DNA from: Vicingaceae bacterium
GTDB lineage: Bacteria > Bacteroidota > Bacteroidia > Flavobacteriales_E > Vicingaceae
Direction of reading: 5' to 3'
NCBI GenBank assembly: GCA_026003395.1
Contig: BPHE01000001.1
Coordinates: forward strand, 1-60,630
DNA: 60,630 bases
The notes below the pieces were generated by a model. That model searched no databases and was not told where the DNA came from. It saw nothing but the letters and a program-made list of their open reading frames with translations. Of this stretch, positions 28,249 to 37,771 are shown one piece after another. Each line of letters begins with the position of its first letter. Position 1 is the stretch's first letter. Both the position numbers and the translations under genes were made by a program.

Positions 28249-28891
28249 AGAAAAAGCAAAGTTTATCATAGAATATTTTTCGGCCAAAATGCCCCATCCA
28301 AAAACCGAACTAAACTACAGAAACGAATATGAGCTCACGGTGGCCGTTATTTTATCGGCACAATGCACCGATAAACGTGTCAATCAAACCACCCCCGCCT
28401 TCTTTCAAAAATTTCCCGACTTTGCATCTCTGGCCAAAGCAAGTGAACAAGAAATTTTCGAACTGATCAAAAGCATTTCATATCCCAACAGCAAAGCAAA
28501 AAACTTGAAAAAACTGGCGGAGATTATTGTAGATAAATATAATGGCAAATTGCCTCAAACAGTTGAAGAACTGGTAAAACTCCCCGGTATCGGACGCAAA
28601 ACTGCCAATGTGCTTACTTCTGTTTTGTTTCACCAACCCAATATGCCTGTTGACACACATGTTTTCCGTGTGTCAAACAGAATCGGTTTTGGTAAACCAA
28701 CCAAAACACCGGTTGAGACCGAAAAACGTCTTGTCAAAATATTCCCTCCCGATTATATCCATAATGTTCATCATTGGTTGATTTTACACGGACGCTATGT
28801 TTGTAAAGCACGTAATCCTCTCTGCAGTGAATGCGGATTGACAGTTATTTGCAATTATTATCGCAAAAAAAAACAAATCAAAAAAAATTAA
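28238..28891 (+). CDS. nth: Endonuclease III (DNA glycosylase/AP lyase)
   Basis: A 217-residue base-excision repair enzyme that removes oxidised pyrimidines. It has the helix-hairpin-helix LPGIGRKTANV with catalytic Lys, the catalytic Asp in VDTHVFRVSNRIG, and a C-terminal [4Fe-4S] site with spacing C-x6-C-x2-C-x5-C (CKARNPLCSECGLTVIC). Full length. A 114-base gap without an evident gene separates it from the convergent gene at 29006. Confidence 0.97.
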   Translation: MTAKEKAKFIIEYFSAKMPHPKTELNYRNEYELTVAVILSAQCTDKRVNQTTPAFFQKFPDFASLAKASEQEIFELIKSISYPNSKAKNLKKLAEIIVDKYNGKLPQTVEELVKLPGIGRKTANVLTSVLFHQPNMPVDTHVFRVSNRIGFGKPTKTPVETEKRLVKIFPPDYIHNVHHWLILHGRYVCKARNPLCSECGLTVICNYYRKKKQIKKN

Positions 28892-29005
28892 CGCTTCTCA
28901 AGAAAAGTGAACGAATCGATATTTCTTTGAACGAAAAAACAAGATCATAAGAAAATCTATACGATGAAATATACATTAAAATTGAAGATCCTTCTCTCAA
29001 ACGGA

Positions 29006-29848
29006 CTATTTCCTGGGATCTTTATATAGCTTGTCTTTCGAATCTTTTGGATTTAATGCATCATATTTTGGTGTGTAAATATATCTTTTTTTCTTTTTGT
29101 CGTAAACAAAAGCATCATAAGAGCCATCCGGCACCATAAAAGCTTCCGGATGAGATTGACTGTTTTGTAATGCAATCAGATGATCGAAAATAATATGTTT
29201 TTGTTTGTGATCTATTTTCAAAGTAAATATTGATTCTTCTGCAAATTTAAATACCTTACGTGAAATCATTTTACCGTTTTCCATCAACAACGGAATTCCA
29301 AACTCCACTTGATTTTTTCTGATAGATAACGTTTCAATCAACTTGACATTGTAGAACATGTTACCTGCATTCCATCCAACCAAAACCCATTGATTTTTCC
29401 CTGCCGGCAAGAGATCATAATACACTGCTCCCGGCCATCGCTTTTGAGAAACCTTATCGGAATAAGTAAAACTATTTGAAGATGTTGTATCGATAAAGTA
29501 AAAGGTTTTGATTTTATTCTTTTTTCCATATAAAATCAAAACGAAATAATCTACAAAAAAATCATCCGGTATGGCCCATGAGAAAATTGTCAAGCGGCCA
29601 TCTTCACTTTTTATCATTTTTAAATAAGGATGTTTGTGAAATGCCTCAGGTTGTAATACTCCGGAATTTTTTATCAAACAATCTCTGATCGAATCCGAAA
29701 CTGCTATTTTTTTTTCCGGACCGGCATGCCGGACTTGTTCGATCCATCCTGTAACTTTTTGCTCGCACTGGGCAAAACAAAAAAAAGGTGCCCATAACAA
29801 AGTCACCAAAGTCATGGGCACACCTAAACGATGTATAATTTTAGACAA
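29006..29848 (-). CDS. Secreted hypothetical protein
   Basis: About 280 residues, not recognised. The frame is open far upstream through the ferredoxin gene, but that part is a shadow. The best start is the TTG at 29848, giving a signal peptide with a basic n-region (SKIIHRLG) and the hydrophobic core TLVTLLWAPFFCFAQ; an ATG at 29815 gives only the core. The mature part has beta-rich aromatic stretches (VYYDLLPAGKNQWVLVGWNAGN) and a Lys/Tyr-rich C-terminus. It starts 10 bases after the ferredoxin stop, so the two are probably cotranscribed. Confidence 0.75.
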   Translation of the reverse strand: MSKIIHRLGVPMTLVTLLWAPFFCFAQCEQKVTGWIEQVRHAGPEKKIAVSDSIRDCLIKNSGVLQPEAFHKHPYLKMIKSEDGRLTIFSWAIPDDFFVDYFVLILYGKKNKIKTFYFIDTTSSNSFTYSDKVSQKRWPGAVYYDLLPAGKNQWVLVGWNAGNMFYNVKLIETLSIRKNQVEFGIPLLMENGKMISRKVFKFAEESIFTLKIDHKQKHIIFDHLIALQNSQSHPEAFMVPDGSYDAFVYDKKKKRYIYTPKYDALNPKDSKDKLYKDPRK

Positions 29849-29858
29849 AAAATTTGAA

Positions 29859-30206
29859 TTATAAGTGCAAACGTTCTTTTTTGGCCAATAGCTCTTCTTT
29901 TGACTCCACATGATTTTCATCAGGGACACAACAATCGACCGGACATACGGCCGCACATTGCGGTTCATCATGAAAACCAACACATTCGGTGCATTTATCC
30001 GGAACAATATAATAATAATCCAAACTGATAGGTTCTTGTTCTTCATCTGCATCAATTGTTCTTCCGTCATGCAGGGTATATTGGCCTTTTAAATTTGTAC
30101 CATCAGATAAACGCCAGGTTTGCCCTCCTTCGTATATTGCATTGTTGGGGCATTCCGGTTCACATGCACCACAATTGATGCATTCATCTGTTATTTTAAT
30201 AGCCAT
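29859..30206 (-). CDS. Dicluster 4Fe-4S ferredoxin
   Basis: A 115-residue ferredoxin with two cluster sites: C-x2-C-x2-C-x3-C ([12 protein letters not shown], residues 9-20) and a second C-x2-C-x8-C-x3-C site ([17 protein letters not shown]). A ~45-residue insertion lies between them and a charged C-terminal tail follows. It carries electrons in the cytosol; the partner is unknown. It is transcribed divergently from the acyl-CoA reductase gene, an arrangement often seen in Bacteroidota, so the two may be functionally linked. Confidence 0.95.
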   Translation of the reverse strand: MAIKITDECINCGACEPECPNNAIYEGGQTWRLSDGTNLKGQYTLHDGRTIDADEEQEPISLDYYYIVPDKCTECVGFHDEPQCAAVCPVDCCVPDENHVESKEELLAKKERLHL

Positions 30207-30222
30207 AGTAAAACTTAATTTT

Positions 30223-30241
30223 TAACTTTGACGCAAAGATA
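30223..30241. promoter_or_regulatory. Face-to-face divergent -7 boxes between ferredoxin and acyl-CoA reductase
   Basis: The 43-base gap contains TAACTTTGACGCAAAGATA. The plus strand has TAACTTTG (30223-30230) for the reductase; the minus strand has TATCTTTG (30241-30234) for the ferredoxin. Both match TAnnTTTG exactly and are three bases apart, so the two promoters overlap and polymerase could probably occupy only one at a time. Confidence 0.6.
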
Positions 30242-30249
30242 AATATAAT

Positions 30250-31308
30250 ATGGTTACTACCGATAATTTTGTTAAAGAGATTTCCGCTTTATCCCATCTT
30301 GGCGATTTTTTTGATGAAATAGTAAAATTTCATCAAAATCCTGAAGGAACTTATTCTTCGGAAGTAAAACAATTCTACGAACTCATTCTTAAAGAAAAGC
30401 ATTTCAACGGCTGGTTTGATCCCGAACAAGTTATCAATGCTATCTCTAATATTGCTTCATGGCTAAACAAAAGCACATTAGAAAATTTCTTAAATCGTTA
30501 TCACTCGAAACCAAGATCGCAAAAACGCGTTGGAATCATCATGGCGGGAAATATTCCATTGGTGGGGTTTCACGATTATCTGATGGCATATTTGAGCGGT
30601 CATGAAGTTTTAGTCAAATGCTCATCAGACGACAACCGATTATTGCCGGAAATACACAAAATTCTTATGCAGTTTGACCCTTCTGCCGAAAGAATTTCCT
30701 TTGTCGAAAGAATTCGGCAGGCAGATGCCATCATTGCCACAGGAAGCAACAATACATACCGCTATTTCGAGTATTACTTCGGAAATTTGCCCCATATTTT
30801 CCGCAAAAACAGAAATTCATTGTGTATCATTACAGGCCGTGAAACCGCAAAAGAATTAAAAGAGCTTGCCAAAGATGTTTTTTTATATTATGGTTTGGGA
30901 TGCCGTAATGTGAATTATTTAATCTTCCCCCTTGATATTGATCTAAAAGATTGGTTGAAAAATTTTACCGAATTATGTAATGTGAAAATTGAAAACAATA
31001 AGTATATCAACAATTACATGTATTACAGAAGTGTGTTTGCCATGAACAGAATTCCATATGAAGACAACGGTTTGTTTTTGCTGCGAAAAGAACAACAATT
31101 ACACAGTCCGGTCAGCGTAATTCATTATGGATTTTATAAAAACAACGATCAGCTGGCCAATTTTATTTTAGACCACAAAGACGATATTCAATGCATTGTC
31201 GGCAAACATGAATTTTGCAATGTCGCATTTGGCAAATCCCAATTCCCTGCGATAGATGAATTTGCCGATAATGTTGACACATTGTCATTTTTAATGGATG
31301 AGTTGTAA
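30250..31308 (+). CDS. Acyl-CoA reductase, LuxC family
   Basis: A 352-residue member of the LuxC/acyl-CoA reductase family (PF05893), which makes fatty aldehydes from acyl-CoA with NADPH. An NAD(P)-binding region shows RVGIIMAGNIPLVGFHD and IATGSNNTYRYFEYYF, and the likely catalytic Cys is in YGLGCRNVNY. There is no LuxE or luciferase nearby, so bioluminescence is not implied. Homologues of this kind are widespread in Bacteroidota, and their physiological role is unclear. Confidence 0.88.
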   Translation: MVTTDNFVKEISALSHLGDFFDEIVKFHQNPEGTYSSEVKQFYELILKEKHFNGWFDPEQVINAISNIASWLNKSTLENFLNRYHSKPRSQKRVGIIMAGNIPLVGFHDYLMAYLSGHEVLVKCSSDDNRLLPEIHKILMQFDPSAERISFVERIRQADAIIATGSNNTYRYFEYYFGNLPHIFRKNRNSLCIITGRETAKELKELAKDVFLYYGLGCRNVNYLIFPLDIDLKDWLKNFTELCNVKIENNKYINNYMYYRSVFAMNRIPYEDNGLFLLRKEQQLHSPVSVIHYGFYKNNDQLANFILDHKDDIQCIVGKHEFCNVAFGKSQFPAIDEFADNVDTLSFLMDEL

Positions 31309-31338
31309 AAATTTATTAAATTAGCCAAAAAAATCAAC

Positions 31339-33858
31339 ATGAATAAATCCATATTTTTTCTCATTGGGTTTTTAATAGTTTTTCCTACATACAGTCAAGT
31401 ATTTTGGACTGAGGACTTTGGAACAGGCTGCTCTCAAGGTCAATCTGCCAATGGTTTTGTCAGTGCCAATGGTACGTGGACGGTTACCAATACAGGTACC
31501 AACGACCCATATGCAAACTTGTGGTTTGTAAGTGCCATGGAAGCCGGAATGGGGTCCGGCAATTGCGGCGACGGGTGTGGCAACAACGCTTCTCTTACCA
31601 ACAGAACCCTCCATGTGGGTAATGCTGCCGTGACATCCTTCTCTATACCTGCTGACCTTGGTGCCACTTATAATGCCGGTGGATTCTGTTCAAATTTCAG
31701 CATTTGTGTAATCACCGACAAAAGGGTTGAATCACCTACCATCAATTGTACAGGGCAAAGCAATATCACACTAAGTTTTGAATACATGGAAGAAGGCGAA
31801 GGTACAGACGATGATGCCACTCTTTGGTATTTTGACGGCACCAATTGGACACAAATTAGCAGTTTGCCAAAATCAAACAATGCTTCTTGCAATCCACAAG
31901 GTAAATGGACAGCTTTTACCATTACTTTACCGGCTTCGGCCAACAATAATCCCAATGTTAAAATCGGTTTTCGCTGGGTTAATGATGATGACGGCAATGG
32001 TGCAGATCCATCATTTGCCGTTGACAATATAACACTTTTTTCCGCTGCGCCATCAGGCCCTACAGCCATTATCAATGCTTCGCAAACTTCTATCTGTGCC
32101 GGTCAATGCATCACTTTTGCCGATGCCAGCACCGGTAACCCAACCTCATGGAACTGGACTTTTAATGGCGGCACTCCATCCTCCTCTACCCTGCAAAACC
32201 CCGGAAGTGTTTGCTTTAACTCCCCGGGAACCTATAATGTAACGCTGCAGGTTTCTGACGGGTCAAATACCGACGACACAACTATCGTCATCACCGTGAA
32301 CAGTTGCGCCGGTCCAACAGCCATTATCAATGCTTCGCAAACTTCTATCTGTGCCGGTCAATGCATCACTTTTGCCGATGCCAGCACCGGTAACCCAACC
32401 TCATGGAACTGGACTTTCAATGGCGGTACTCCCTCTTCCTCTACTCAACAAAACCCGGGAAGTGTTTGCTTTAACTCCCCGGGAACCTATAATGTGACGC
32501 TGCAGGTTTCTGACGGGTCAAATACCGACGACACAACTATCGTCATCACCGTGAACAATTGTTCATCCGGACCGGTGGCAAATTTTTCTGCATCACAAAC
32601 CACTATTTGTGCATCCACTTGCATTAATTTTACCGATCAATCAACCGGAAATCCAACTTCCTGGCAATGGTTATTCCCGGGCGGCACACCATCTTCGTCC
32701 ACGGCTCAAAACCCTGCCTCGATTTGCTATTACACTCCGGGCTCTTATGATGTTACGTTAATTGTCTCAGACGGTACAAATTACGATACATTGACATTGG
32801 TTAATTACATACAGGTGAACGATTGCCGTCCACAACCAAATTTTTCGGCAGACAAAAATTATATCTGTAAAGATTCTTGCATCAACTTCACCGATTTATC
32901 CACCAATAACCCCACCGGTTGGCAATGGCTGTTTCCCGGTGCCACGCCAAATGTATCCACTTCACAAAACCCAACCAATATCTGCTATAACGACACAGGT
33001 TATTTTCCGGTTACCTTGATAGCTACCAACAGTTATGGTTCTGATACCTTGACCATCGATAGTTTTATCTATGTAAGTGCATGCAAACCTCCCATTGCAA
33101 ATTTTGAAATTCCGAAAGTTTGTTTCTATAACGGTTGTGTGAAATTTGTGAGTACAAGCGCCAATCAACCTACCGGCTGGTTATGGGTATTTCAAGGCGC
33201 CAATCCCGATACATTTACAACTCCGGTTGCCGATTCGCCTTGTTGGTTAAATGACACCACAGGCACGTTTACTATTAAATTATTCGTATCCAATAGCTTT
33301 GGAGTTGATTCCATGATCAAAACCATCACCATAGACACTTTGCCAACTGTCAAAGGATTCTCAGATACGACCATTTATGCAGGTGCAACCAATCCTGTCA
33401 ATCTTTATGCCGTAGCAGATTTTCAAGGGGGACAATATTTTTGGTCGCCCAAAGATTTGGTAGATTGTTACTATTGCCGGTCGGTTTATACTCAACCGGA
33501 AGACACTACAATGTATATAGTTAAATATATCAACCCATACTATTGTGAAGCATATGACACTGTTTGGGTGTATGTTGTCAAATCTTATGCAATAGGTGTG
33601 CCTTCTGCTTTTTCTCCTAACGGAGACGGAAATAATGATGTCTTGTATGTAAGGGGATATGGCATCACTTCGATGAATTTTAAAATTTTCAACCGCTATG
33701 GGCAGAAAATTTTCGAATCATCCAATCAAGAATACGGTTGGGATGGAACTGTAAATGGCGTACCTGAAGACCCGGGCGTGTTTGTTTGGATGCTCGATGC
33801 AAGAACTGCCGACGGTAAAAGACATGTTCTTAAAGGAAATGTAACATTAATACGTTAA
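31339..33858 (+). CDS. PKD-repeat T9SS type B surface protein
   Basis: An 839-residue exported protein: signal peptide 1-20 (ending PTYSQ), an N-terminal Gly/Cys-rich jelly-roll-like region (about 21-235), then five PKD-type domains from about 240 to 670 (repeating CITFADASTGNPTSWNW and FNSPGTYNVTL), and a gliding-motility-associated C-terminal domain (about 755-839: VPSAFSPNGDGNNDVLYV, KIFNRYGQKIFES, GYGWDG-like). It should be a large adhesin exported by T9SS. The first two PKD units are almost identical. The PorP/SprF gene follows after 4 bases, the classic pairing with such adhesins. Confidence 0.93.
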   Translation: MNKSIFFLIGFLIVFPTYSQVFWTEDFGTGCSQGQSANGFVSANGTWTVTNTGTNDPYANLWFVSAMEAGMGSGNCGDGCGNNASLTNRTLHVGNAAVTSFSIPADLGATYNAGGFCSNFSICVITDKRVESPTINCTGQSNITLSFEYMEEGEGTDDDATLWYFDGTNWTQISSLPKSNNASCNPQGKWTAFTITLPASANNNPNVKIGFRWVNDDDGNGADPSFAVDNITLFSAAPSGPTAIINASQTSICAGQCITFADASTGNPTSWNWTFNGGTPSSSTLQNPGSVCFNSPGTYNVTLQVSDGSNTDDTTIVITVNSCAGPTAIINASQTSICAGQCITFADASTGNPTSWNWTFNGGTPSSSTQQNPGSVCFNSPGTYNVTLQVSDGSNTDDTTIVITVNNCSSGPVANFSASQTTICASTCINFTDQSTGNPTSWQWLFPGGTPSSSTAQNPASICYYTPGSYDVTLIVSDGTNYDTLTLVNYIQVNDCRPQPNFSADKNYICKDSCINFTDLSTNNPTGWQWLFPGATPNVSTSQNPTNICYNDTGYFPVTLIATNSYGSDTLTIDSFIYVSACKPPIANFEIPKVCFYNGCVKFVSTSANQPTGWLWVFQGANPDTFTTPVADSPCWLNDTTGTFTIKLFVSNSFGVDSMIKTITIDTLPTVKGFSDTTIYAGATNPVNLYAVADFQGGQYFWSPKDLVDCYYCRSVYTQPEDTTMYIVKYINPYYCEAYDTVWVYVVKSYAIGVPSAFSPNGDGNNDVLYVRGYGITSMNFKIFNRYGQKIFESSNQEYGWDGTVNGVPEDPGVFVWMLDARTADGKRHVLKGNVTLIR
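32059..32568 (+). repeat. Two near-identical 255-bp tandem repeats inside the adhesin gene
   Basis: Two adjacent 255-base units (85 codons each), boundaries approximate, each encode one PKD domain beginning INASQTSICAGQCITFADA. They differ by only a few bases, for example TTTAATGGCGGCACTCCATC against TTCAATGGCGGTACTCCCTC. The following PKD domains are much more diverged, so this pair comes from a recent in-frame duplication or gene conversion. Confidence 0.85.
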
Positions 33859-33862
33859 AGAT

Positions 33863-34900
33863 ATGAACCGGAAAAATATCAACATAATCCTATTTTTATT
33901 TTCCTTGCAGATTGGATTATTTGCCCAACAAGACATTCACCACACACAATACCTCAACATGCCTGTGGCATTCAATCCGGCCACCAATGGCTTGTTCAAT
34001 GGAGCTTTCAGATTTTTGGGCAACTATCGTACCCAATGGAATGCATTTGGCGATCCATTCACCAGTATGTATTTTAGTGCCGACGGTTCATTTTTTAAAG
34101 GTAAAATTTCCAATGGCTTTATGGGTGGTGGATTGCAATTTTTCAACGATATAACCGGCGATTCGCGTTTTCGGTCAACAGGAAGCTATGCATCGTTTGC
34201 TTATCATTTTGATCTTACCGGCGGAAGCGAATTAAGCCATTTGAGTATAGGTTTTCAAGCCGGTACCATTCAAAGAAGCTTATCTTTTTTAAACTTAACC
34301 TGGGACAATCAATGGAATGGCAATAATTTTAACCAAAATATAGACCCTAACGAAGCACTGCCTACTGCCAGCAAAACCTTGTTTGATTTGAATGCAGGCA
34401 TTAATTGGTCTTATCAAACATCCGACGAATTGCATATTTTTTCTGCAGGAATCGCCACGCATCATATCAACACAGGCGATATTTCCATGCGTTCCATTCA
34501 AGAAAACATGGACAGGCGCTGGTTATTTCATGCCAATGCCGAAATTGGGTTTAAACAATCCATTGCAGCCATAGTGCCTTCTTTTATTTATTCGTTACAG
34601 GGTCCAAACAAATACTTCAATTTTGGTACAGAATTAAAATTAAAAATACAGGAAAGAACCCGCATCACCAACTATCGCAACGAATTTTCCATATCATTCG
34701 GCCCTTACTACAGAAGTAATGATGCTCTGCTTGCCATGTTAAGAATTCACTGGGCAGGATTAGTTTTTGGATTTTCATATGATTACAATGTTTCTGCTTT
34801 AAAAGCTGTAACCAATGGCTATGGTGCCATGGAATTCACGCTTGGTTTTAAAACTGCCTTCGGTGCTAACAAACGGCCTCATAAAGTGAAGTTTTTATAA
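33863..34900 (+). CDS. PorP/SprF family type IX secretion system membrane protein
   Basis: A 345-residue outer membrane protein with a signal peptide ending IGLFAQ, then the family start QDIHHTQYLNMPVAFNPATNG and FRFLGNYRTQW, and a beta-barrel-like body ending in a PorP-type C-terminus. In Flavobacterium, SprF is needed to export the adhesin encoded by its neighbour; by that analogy this protein should serve the PKD adhesin 4 bases upstream. No core T9SS gene (gldK-N, sprA, porV) is in the window. Confidence 0.93.
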   Translation: MNRKNINIILFLFSLQIGLFAQQDIHHTQYLNMPVAFNPATNGLFNGAFRFLGNYRTQWNAFGDPFTSMYFSADGSFFKGKISNGFMGGGLQFFNDITGDSRFRSTGSYASFAYHFDLTGGSELSHLSIGFQAGTIQRSLSFLNLTWDNQWNGNNFNQNIDPNEALPTASKTLFDLNAGINWSYQTSDELHIFSAGIATHHINTGDISMRSIQENMDRRWLFHANAEIGFKQSIAAIVPSFIYSLQGPNKYFNFGTELKLKIQERTRITNYRNEFSISFGPYYRSNDALLAMLRIHWAGLVFGFSYDYNVSALKAVTNGYGAMEFTLGFKTAFGANKRPHKVKFL

Positions 34901-34912
34901 GCTGCTCCATCT

Positions 34913-35377
34913 ATGAAATTAAAGATCATTTATGTAGAATCGGGAAGTGATTCTGCCATAGAAAAAATTTGTGAAGAATACATCAAAAGAATCAAACTTT
35001 ATTCCTCCCCCGAAATAATAAAAATACCTGCGGCAAAAAACGAAAGAAATATCCAAAATATTATTCGTAAAGAAGGTGAAAAGATTCTAAAAAAATTACA
35101 GAACAAAGATTATTTAATCGGTCTCGATGAAAATGGCAAAGAATATTCCTCTGTAAAATTTTCCCAAAAATTATCTCAATGGCAAATGTTGTCTATTCCT
35201 GTTGTCTTTGTGATTGGTGGAAGTTATGGTTTGGACGATACCGTCAAAAGTCAATGCAAAGAGTTGATTGCTCTCTCTAAAATGACATTACCCCACCGCC
35301 TGGCAAGAATATTATTGTTGGAGCAAATTTACAGGGGATTCAGCATTATGAAAGGCGAAAAATATCATCACGTATAG
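34913..35377 (+). CDS. rlmH: 23S rRNA (pseudouridine1915-N3)-methyltransferase
   Basis: A 154-residue SPOUT methyltransferase that modifies helix 69 of 23S rRNA. VVFVIGGSYGLDD forms the SAM-binding knot, and the C-terminal LPHRLARILLLEQIYRGFSI then KGEKYHH is the family signature. The length is normal. It starts 12 bases after the PorP/SprF gene, although the functions are unrelated. Confidence 0.96.
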   Translation: MKLKIIYVESGSDSAIEKICEEYIKRIKLYSSPEIIKIPAAKNERNIQNIIRKEGEKILKKLQNKDYLIGLDENGKEYSSVKFSQKLSQWQMLSIPVVFVIGGSYGLDDTVKSQCKELIALSKMTLPHRLARILLLEQIYRGFSIMKGEKYHHV

Positions 35378-35469
35378 GAAATCGTACGATTTATAAAATA
35401 TCCGGAAAACCATGTAACGCAAAAAATTTATTCATTTCTATTGCATAATTTAGCCCGGCATTTCAAATT

Positions 35470-36819
35470 ATGTCTTTCAAAAAACATACGGCCCAAACTC
35501 TTTTTTCCAACATACTTGTAGTTGGGCTCAGTGTGGCAAATTCTGTATTGCTGGCACGCTTGCTGGGCCCGGAGGGAAGAGGACATTTTGCCATCTATCA
35601 GGCCTCTGTGAATTTACTTACTATCTGGTTGAGTTTTGGTCTCCAATCTTCTCTAGTTTATTTTCTTAGCAAAGATGAACGGATTTTAAAACCCTCCTTT
35701 AATTTTTTGGCTGTATTTTTTCTTGTTATCGACATTCTTTTTTTCACGATTTATTTTTTCTTTCAAGACCGGCTCCCTGTAGGGCTGCTTCCCAAAACAA
35801 AGGATGATTTGGAAGGAATCGTATTATTATGCATCTCTATTTATGCTTTTCAAATGTTTAGTGTCTTAATCAGCATTTATACCTCTTTTTTTCAGTTTAA
35901 CAAAGCCAACATTACAAGAATTCTTCTTCCTGCTTTGATGTTTTCTGCATTTATATTGTTTTATCTGCCAATTTTTAAACCCTATTTGTCGGTTGAAAAT
36001 TTTATGCGTTTGAATACGCTTGCGTATGTATTAAATTTTGTGGCTATGTGGATTCCCATCCGATCCAAAATGCAATTAAGTCCCGGTTTTGCAGAGTTAA
36101 GAAACAAACCCGGGATTCTGACCGCAGATTTTAAAGGTTTAAAAACTTTTTTTGCCTGGGGTCTGTTGGCATATTTAGCCAATGCTGCTCAATTTTTAAA
36201 TTATCGGTTGGACTATTGGCTGGTAGAATATTTTAAGGGACCAAAAGATTTGGGTTATTACTCCATAGCATCCGGACTTGCTCAAATGATTTGGATTATA
36301 CCCGGTTCTGTCTCCGGTGTATTATTTCCTTATATTGCCAAAAATTCCGGAGATAATCAAGCAATAAAATCGGTCAACATAGCCCGTATCATATTTTATA
36401 TTTGCTTGTTGCTGGGCGGCAGCGGGTTTATAATTTCGGATTTTGTCATTCCTCTTATTTATGGAAAAGAATTTATTCCTTCTGCCCTGGCATTTAAAAT
36501 TATTTTGGTGGGAGCCATACCTTTTACCATAACGAATATTTTGGCCGGTCATCTTGCAGGGGTAAACCTGGTAAAAATTAATCTGATGGGTTCGGTTATT
36601 GGCCTAGTTGTCACGATTCTTTTGGATTTGTTACTTATTCCGGATTTTGGCATTACCGGTGCGGCCGCTGCCAGTGCGGCTTCTTATTTTATTACCACTT
36701 TAGTCGTTATTTTTTATTTCGCAAACAAATACAATATCCCTTTAAGAAATTTTGTTTTGTTAAATAAAAATGATTTGAATATACTTCACAGTATCATCAA
36801 AAAATATAGAGCTTCATGA
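35470..36819 (+). CDS. Polysaccharide flippase (MATE/Wzx-like)
   Basis: A 449-residue integral membrane protein with about 12-14 hydrophobic helices. The N-terminal NILVVGLSVANSVLLARLLGPEGRGHFAI is typical of the oligosaccharide flippase (RfbX/Wzx) family. It would move lipid-linked sugar units across the inner membrane. It overlaps the methyltransferase gene by 4 bases, which suggests one surface-polysaccharide unit. Confidence 0.88.
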   Translation: MSFKKHTAQTLFSNILVVGLSVANSVLLARLLGPEGRGHFAIYQASVNLLTIWLSFGLQSSLVYFLSKDERILKPSFNFLAVFFLVIDILFFTIYFFFQDRLPVGLLPKTKDDLEGIVLLCISIYAFQMFSVLISIYTSFFQFNKANITRILLPALMFSAFILFYLPIFKPYLSVENFMRLNTLAYVLNFVAMWIPIRSKMQLSPGFAELRNKPGILTADFKGLKTFFAWGLLAYLANAAQFLNYRLDYWLVEYFKGPKDLGYYSIASGLAQMIWIIPGSVSGVLFPYIAKNSGDNQAIKSVNIARIIFYICLLLGGSGFIISDFVIPLIYGKEFIPSALAFKIILVGAIPFTITNILAGHLAGVNLVKINLMGSVIGLVVTILLDLLLIPDFGITGAAAASAASYFITTLVVIFYFANKYNIPLRNFVLLNKNDLNILHSIIKKYRAS

Positions 36820-37535
36820 CCGATTCTGTTAATTTTTACGATAATTGGGTTGAAAGACAATTTAAAACCGGCATCAATGAAAGGCATCTTGCAATTTTGG
36901 AGCACCTCAAAAGATTTATCTACCGTCAAGAAAGTTCTGATATACTAGAAATTGGTTGTGGCATAGGTACACTTACTTTTTTATTGGCAAGGCATTTTCC
37001 AAATGCTTCTTTGACAGGTCTTGATATTAGCCCTCAAAGTATCAATCTGGCTAAACAATTATTGCAAAAATTTAAACAAATAAACTTTGAAACAGCAGAT
37101 TTCATCAATTTTAAAACTCATCAAAAATTTGATTACATTATTTTTCCCGATGTTTTGGAACATATCCCGTTAGAACAACATGAAGCCATTTTTGAAAAAT
37201 GCAAAAACATACTAAAAACTGACGGAAAAATCTTTATCCATATACCTGACCCGGCGTTTTTACACTTTCTAAATCAAAACAATGATGAAAATCTACAACC
37301 TGTTGACCAACCTCTTTTTTTAGACACCTGGCTGCCTGTCATTTTACAACATTTCGACATCCTGTATTTGAAACGATATGCTATCTGGGATCTTCCTTAT
37401 GATTATCTTTTTTTGGTGTTGCATCACAAAAAAATCAAATATGCATATCAATCCAAAAAATTCACCTTTCTTCAAAAAGTGAAAACACGCCTTCAATTAA
37501 TCTTCATTAACCGAAGTTTTCGTAAAAGTTGTTGA
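36816..37535 (+). CDS. Class I SAM-dependent methyltransferase
   Basis: A 239-residue methyltransferase. Motif I is ILEIGCGIGTLTFLLARHFP, motif II GLDISPQSI, followed by FDYIIFPDVLEHIPL, typical of small-molecule or sugar methyltransferases (Methyltransf_11/23). The ATG overlaps the flippase stop by 4 bases, so it probably modifies the same glycan. The 236 bases after it contain no gene I can support. Confidence 0.88.
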   Translation: MTDSVNFYDNWVERQFKTGINERHLAILEHLKRFIYRQESSDILEIGCGIGTLTFLLARHFPNASLTGLDISPQSINLAKQLLQKFKQINFETADFINFKTHQKFDYIIFPDVLEHIPLEQHEAIFEKCKNILKTDGKIFIHIPDPAFLHFLNQNNDENLQPVDQPLFLDTWLPVILQHFDILYLKRYAIWDLPYDYLFLVLHHKKIKYAYQSKKFTFLQKVKTRLQLIFINRSFRKSC

Positions 37536-37771
37536 TTTTTCCACGATCCAAGGTTAAATTTTACCGTTATGATATCTCCGTTCAATTTATTGTCGGAAGA
37601 TAAAATCAAATCATTATGCCGTATCTTTATGTTTGCCTTCAGCGGCAACTATTCTGTTCAAATTCAAGCAGATTTTAAAAAAACCAAAGAACGAAATAAA
37701 CTATTGTTTTGAAAAGTTTTAAAAAATTTCCCATAGTTTTCCTTTAATTTGTAGCATAAAACCGACAACTG

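Noticed and set aside
30250-31308. Bioluminescence (lux) interpretation of the LuxC-like reductase
   Set aside because: No luciferase, LuxD or LuxE genes nearby; LuxC-like reductases are common in non-luminous Bacteroidota.
37536-37771. Possible short plus-strand peptide (FSGNYSVQIQADF) between the methyltransferase and rhomboid genes
   Set aside because: Only 27 codons, no recognisable family, and no promoter or ribosome site to support it.
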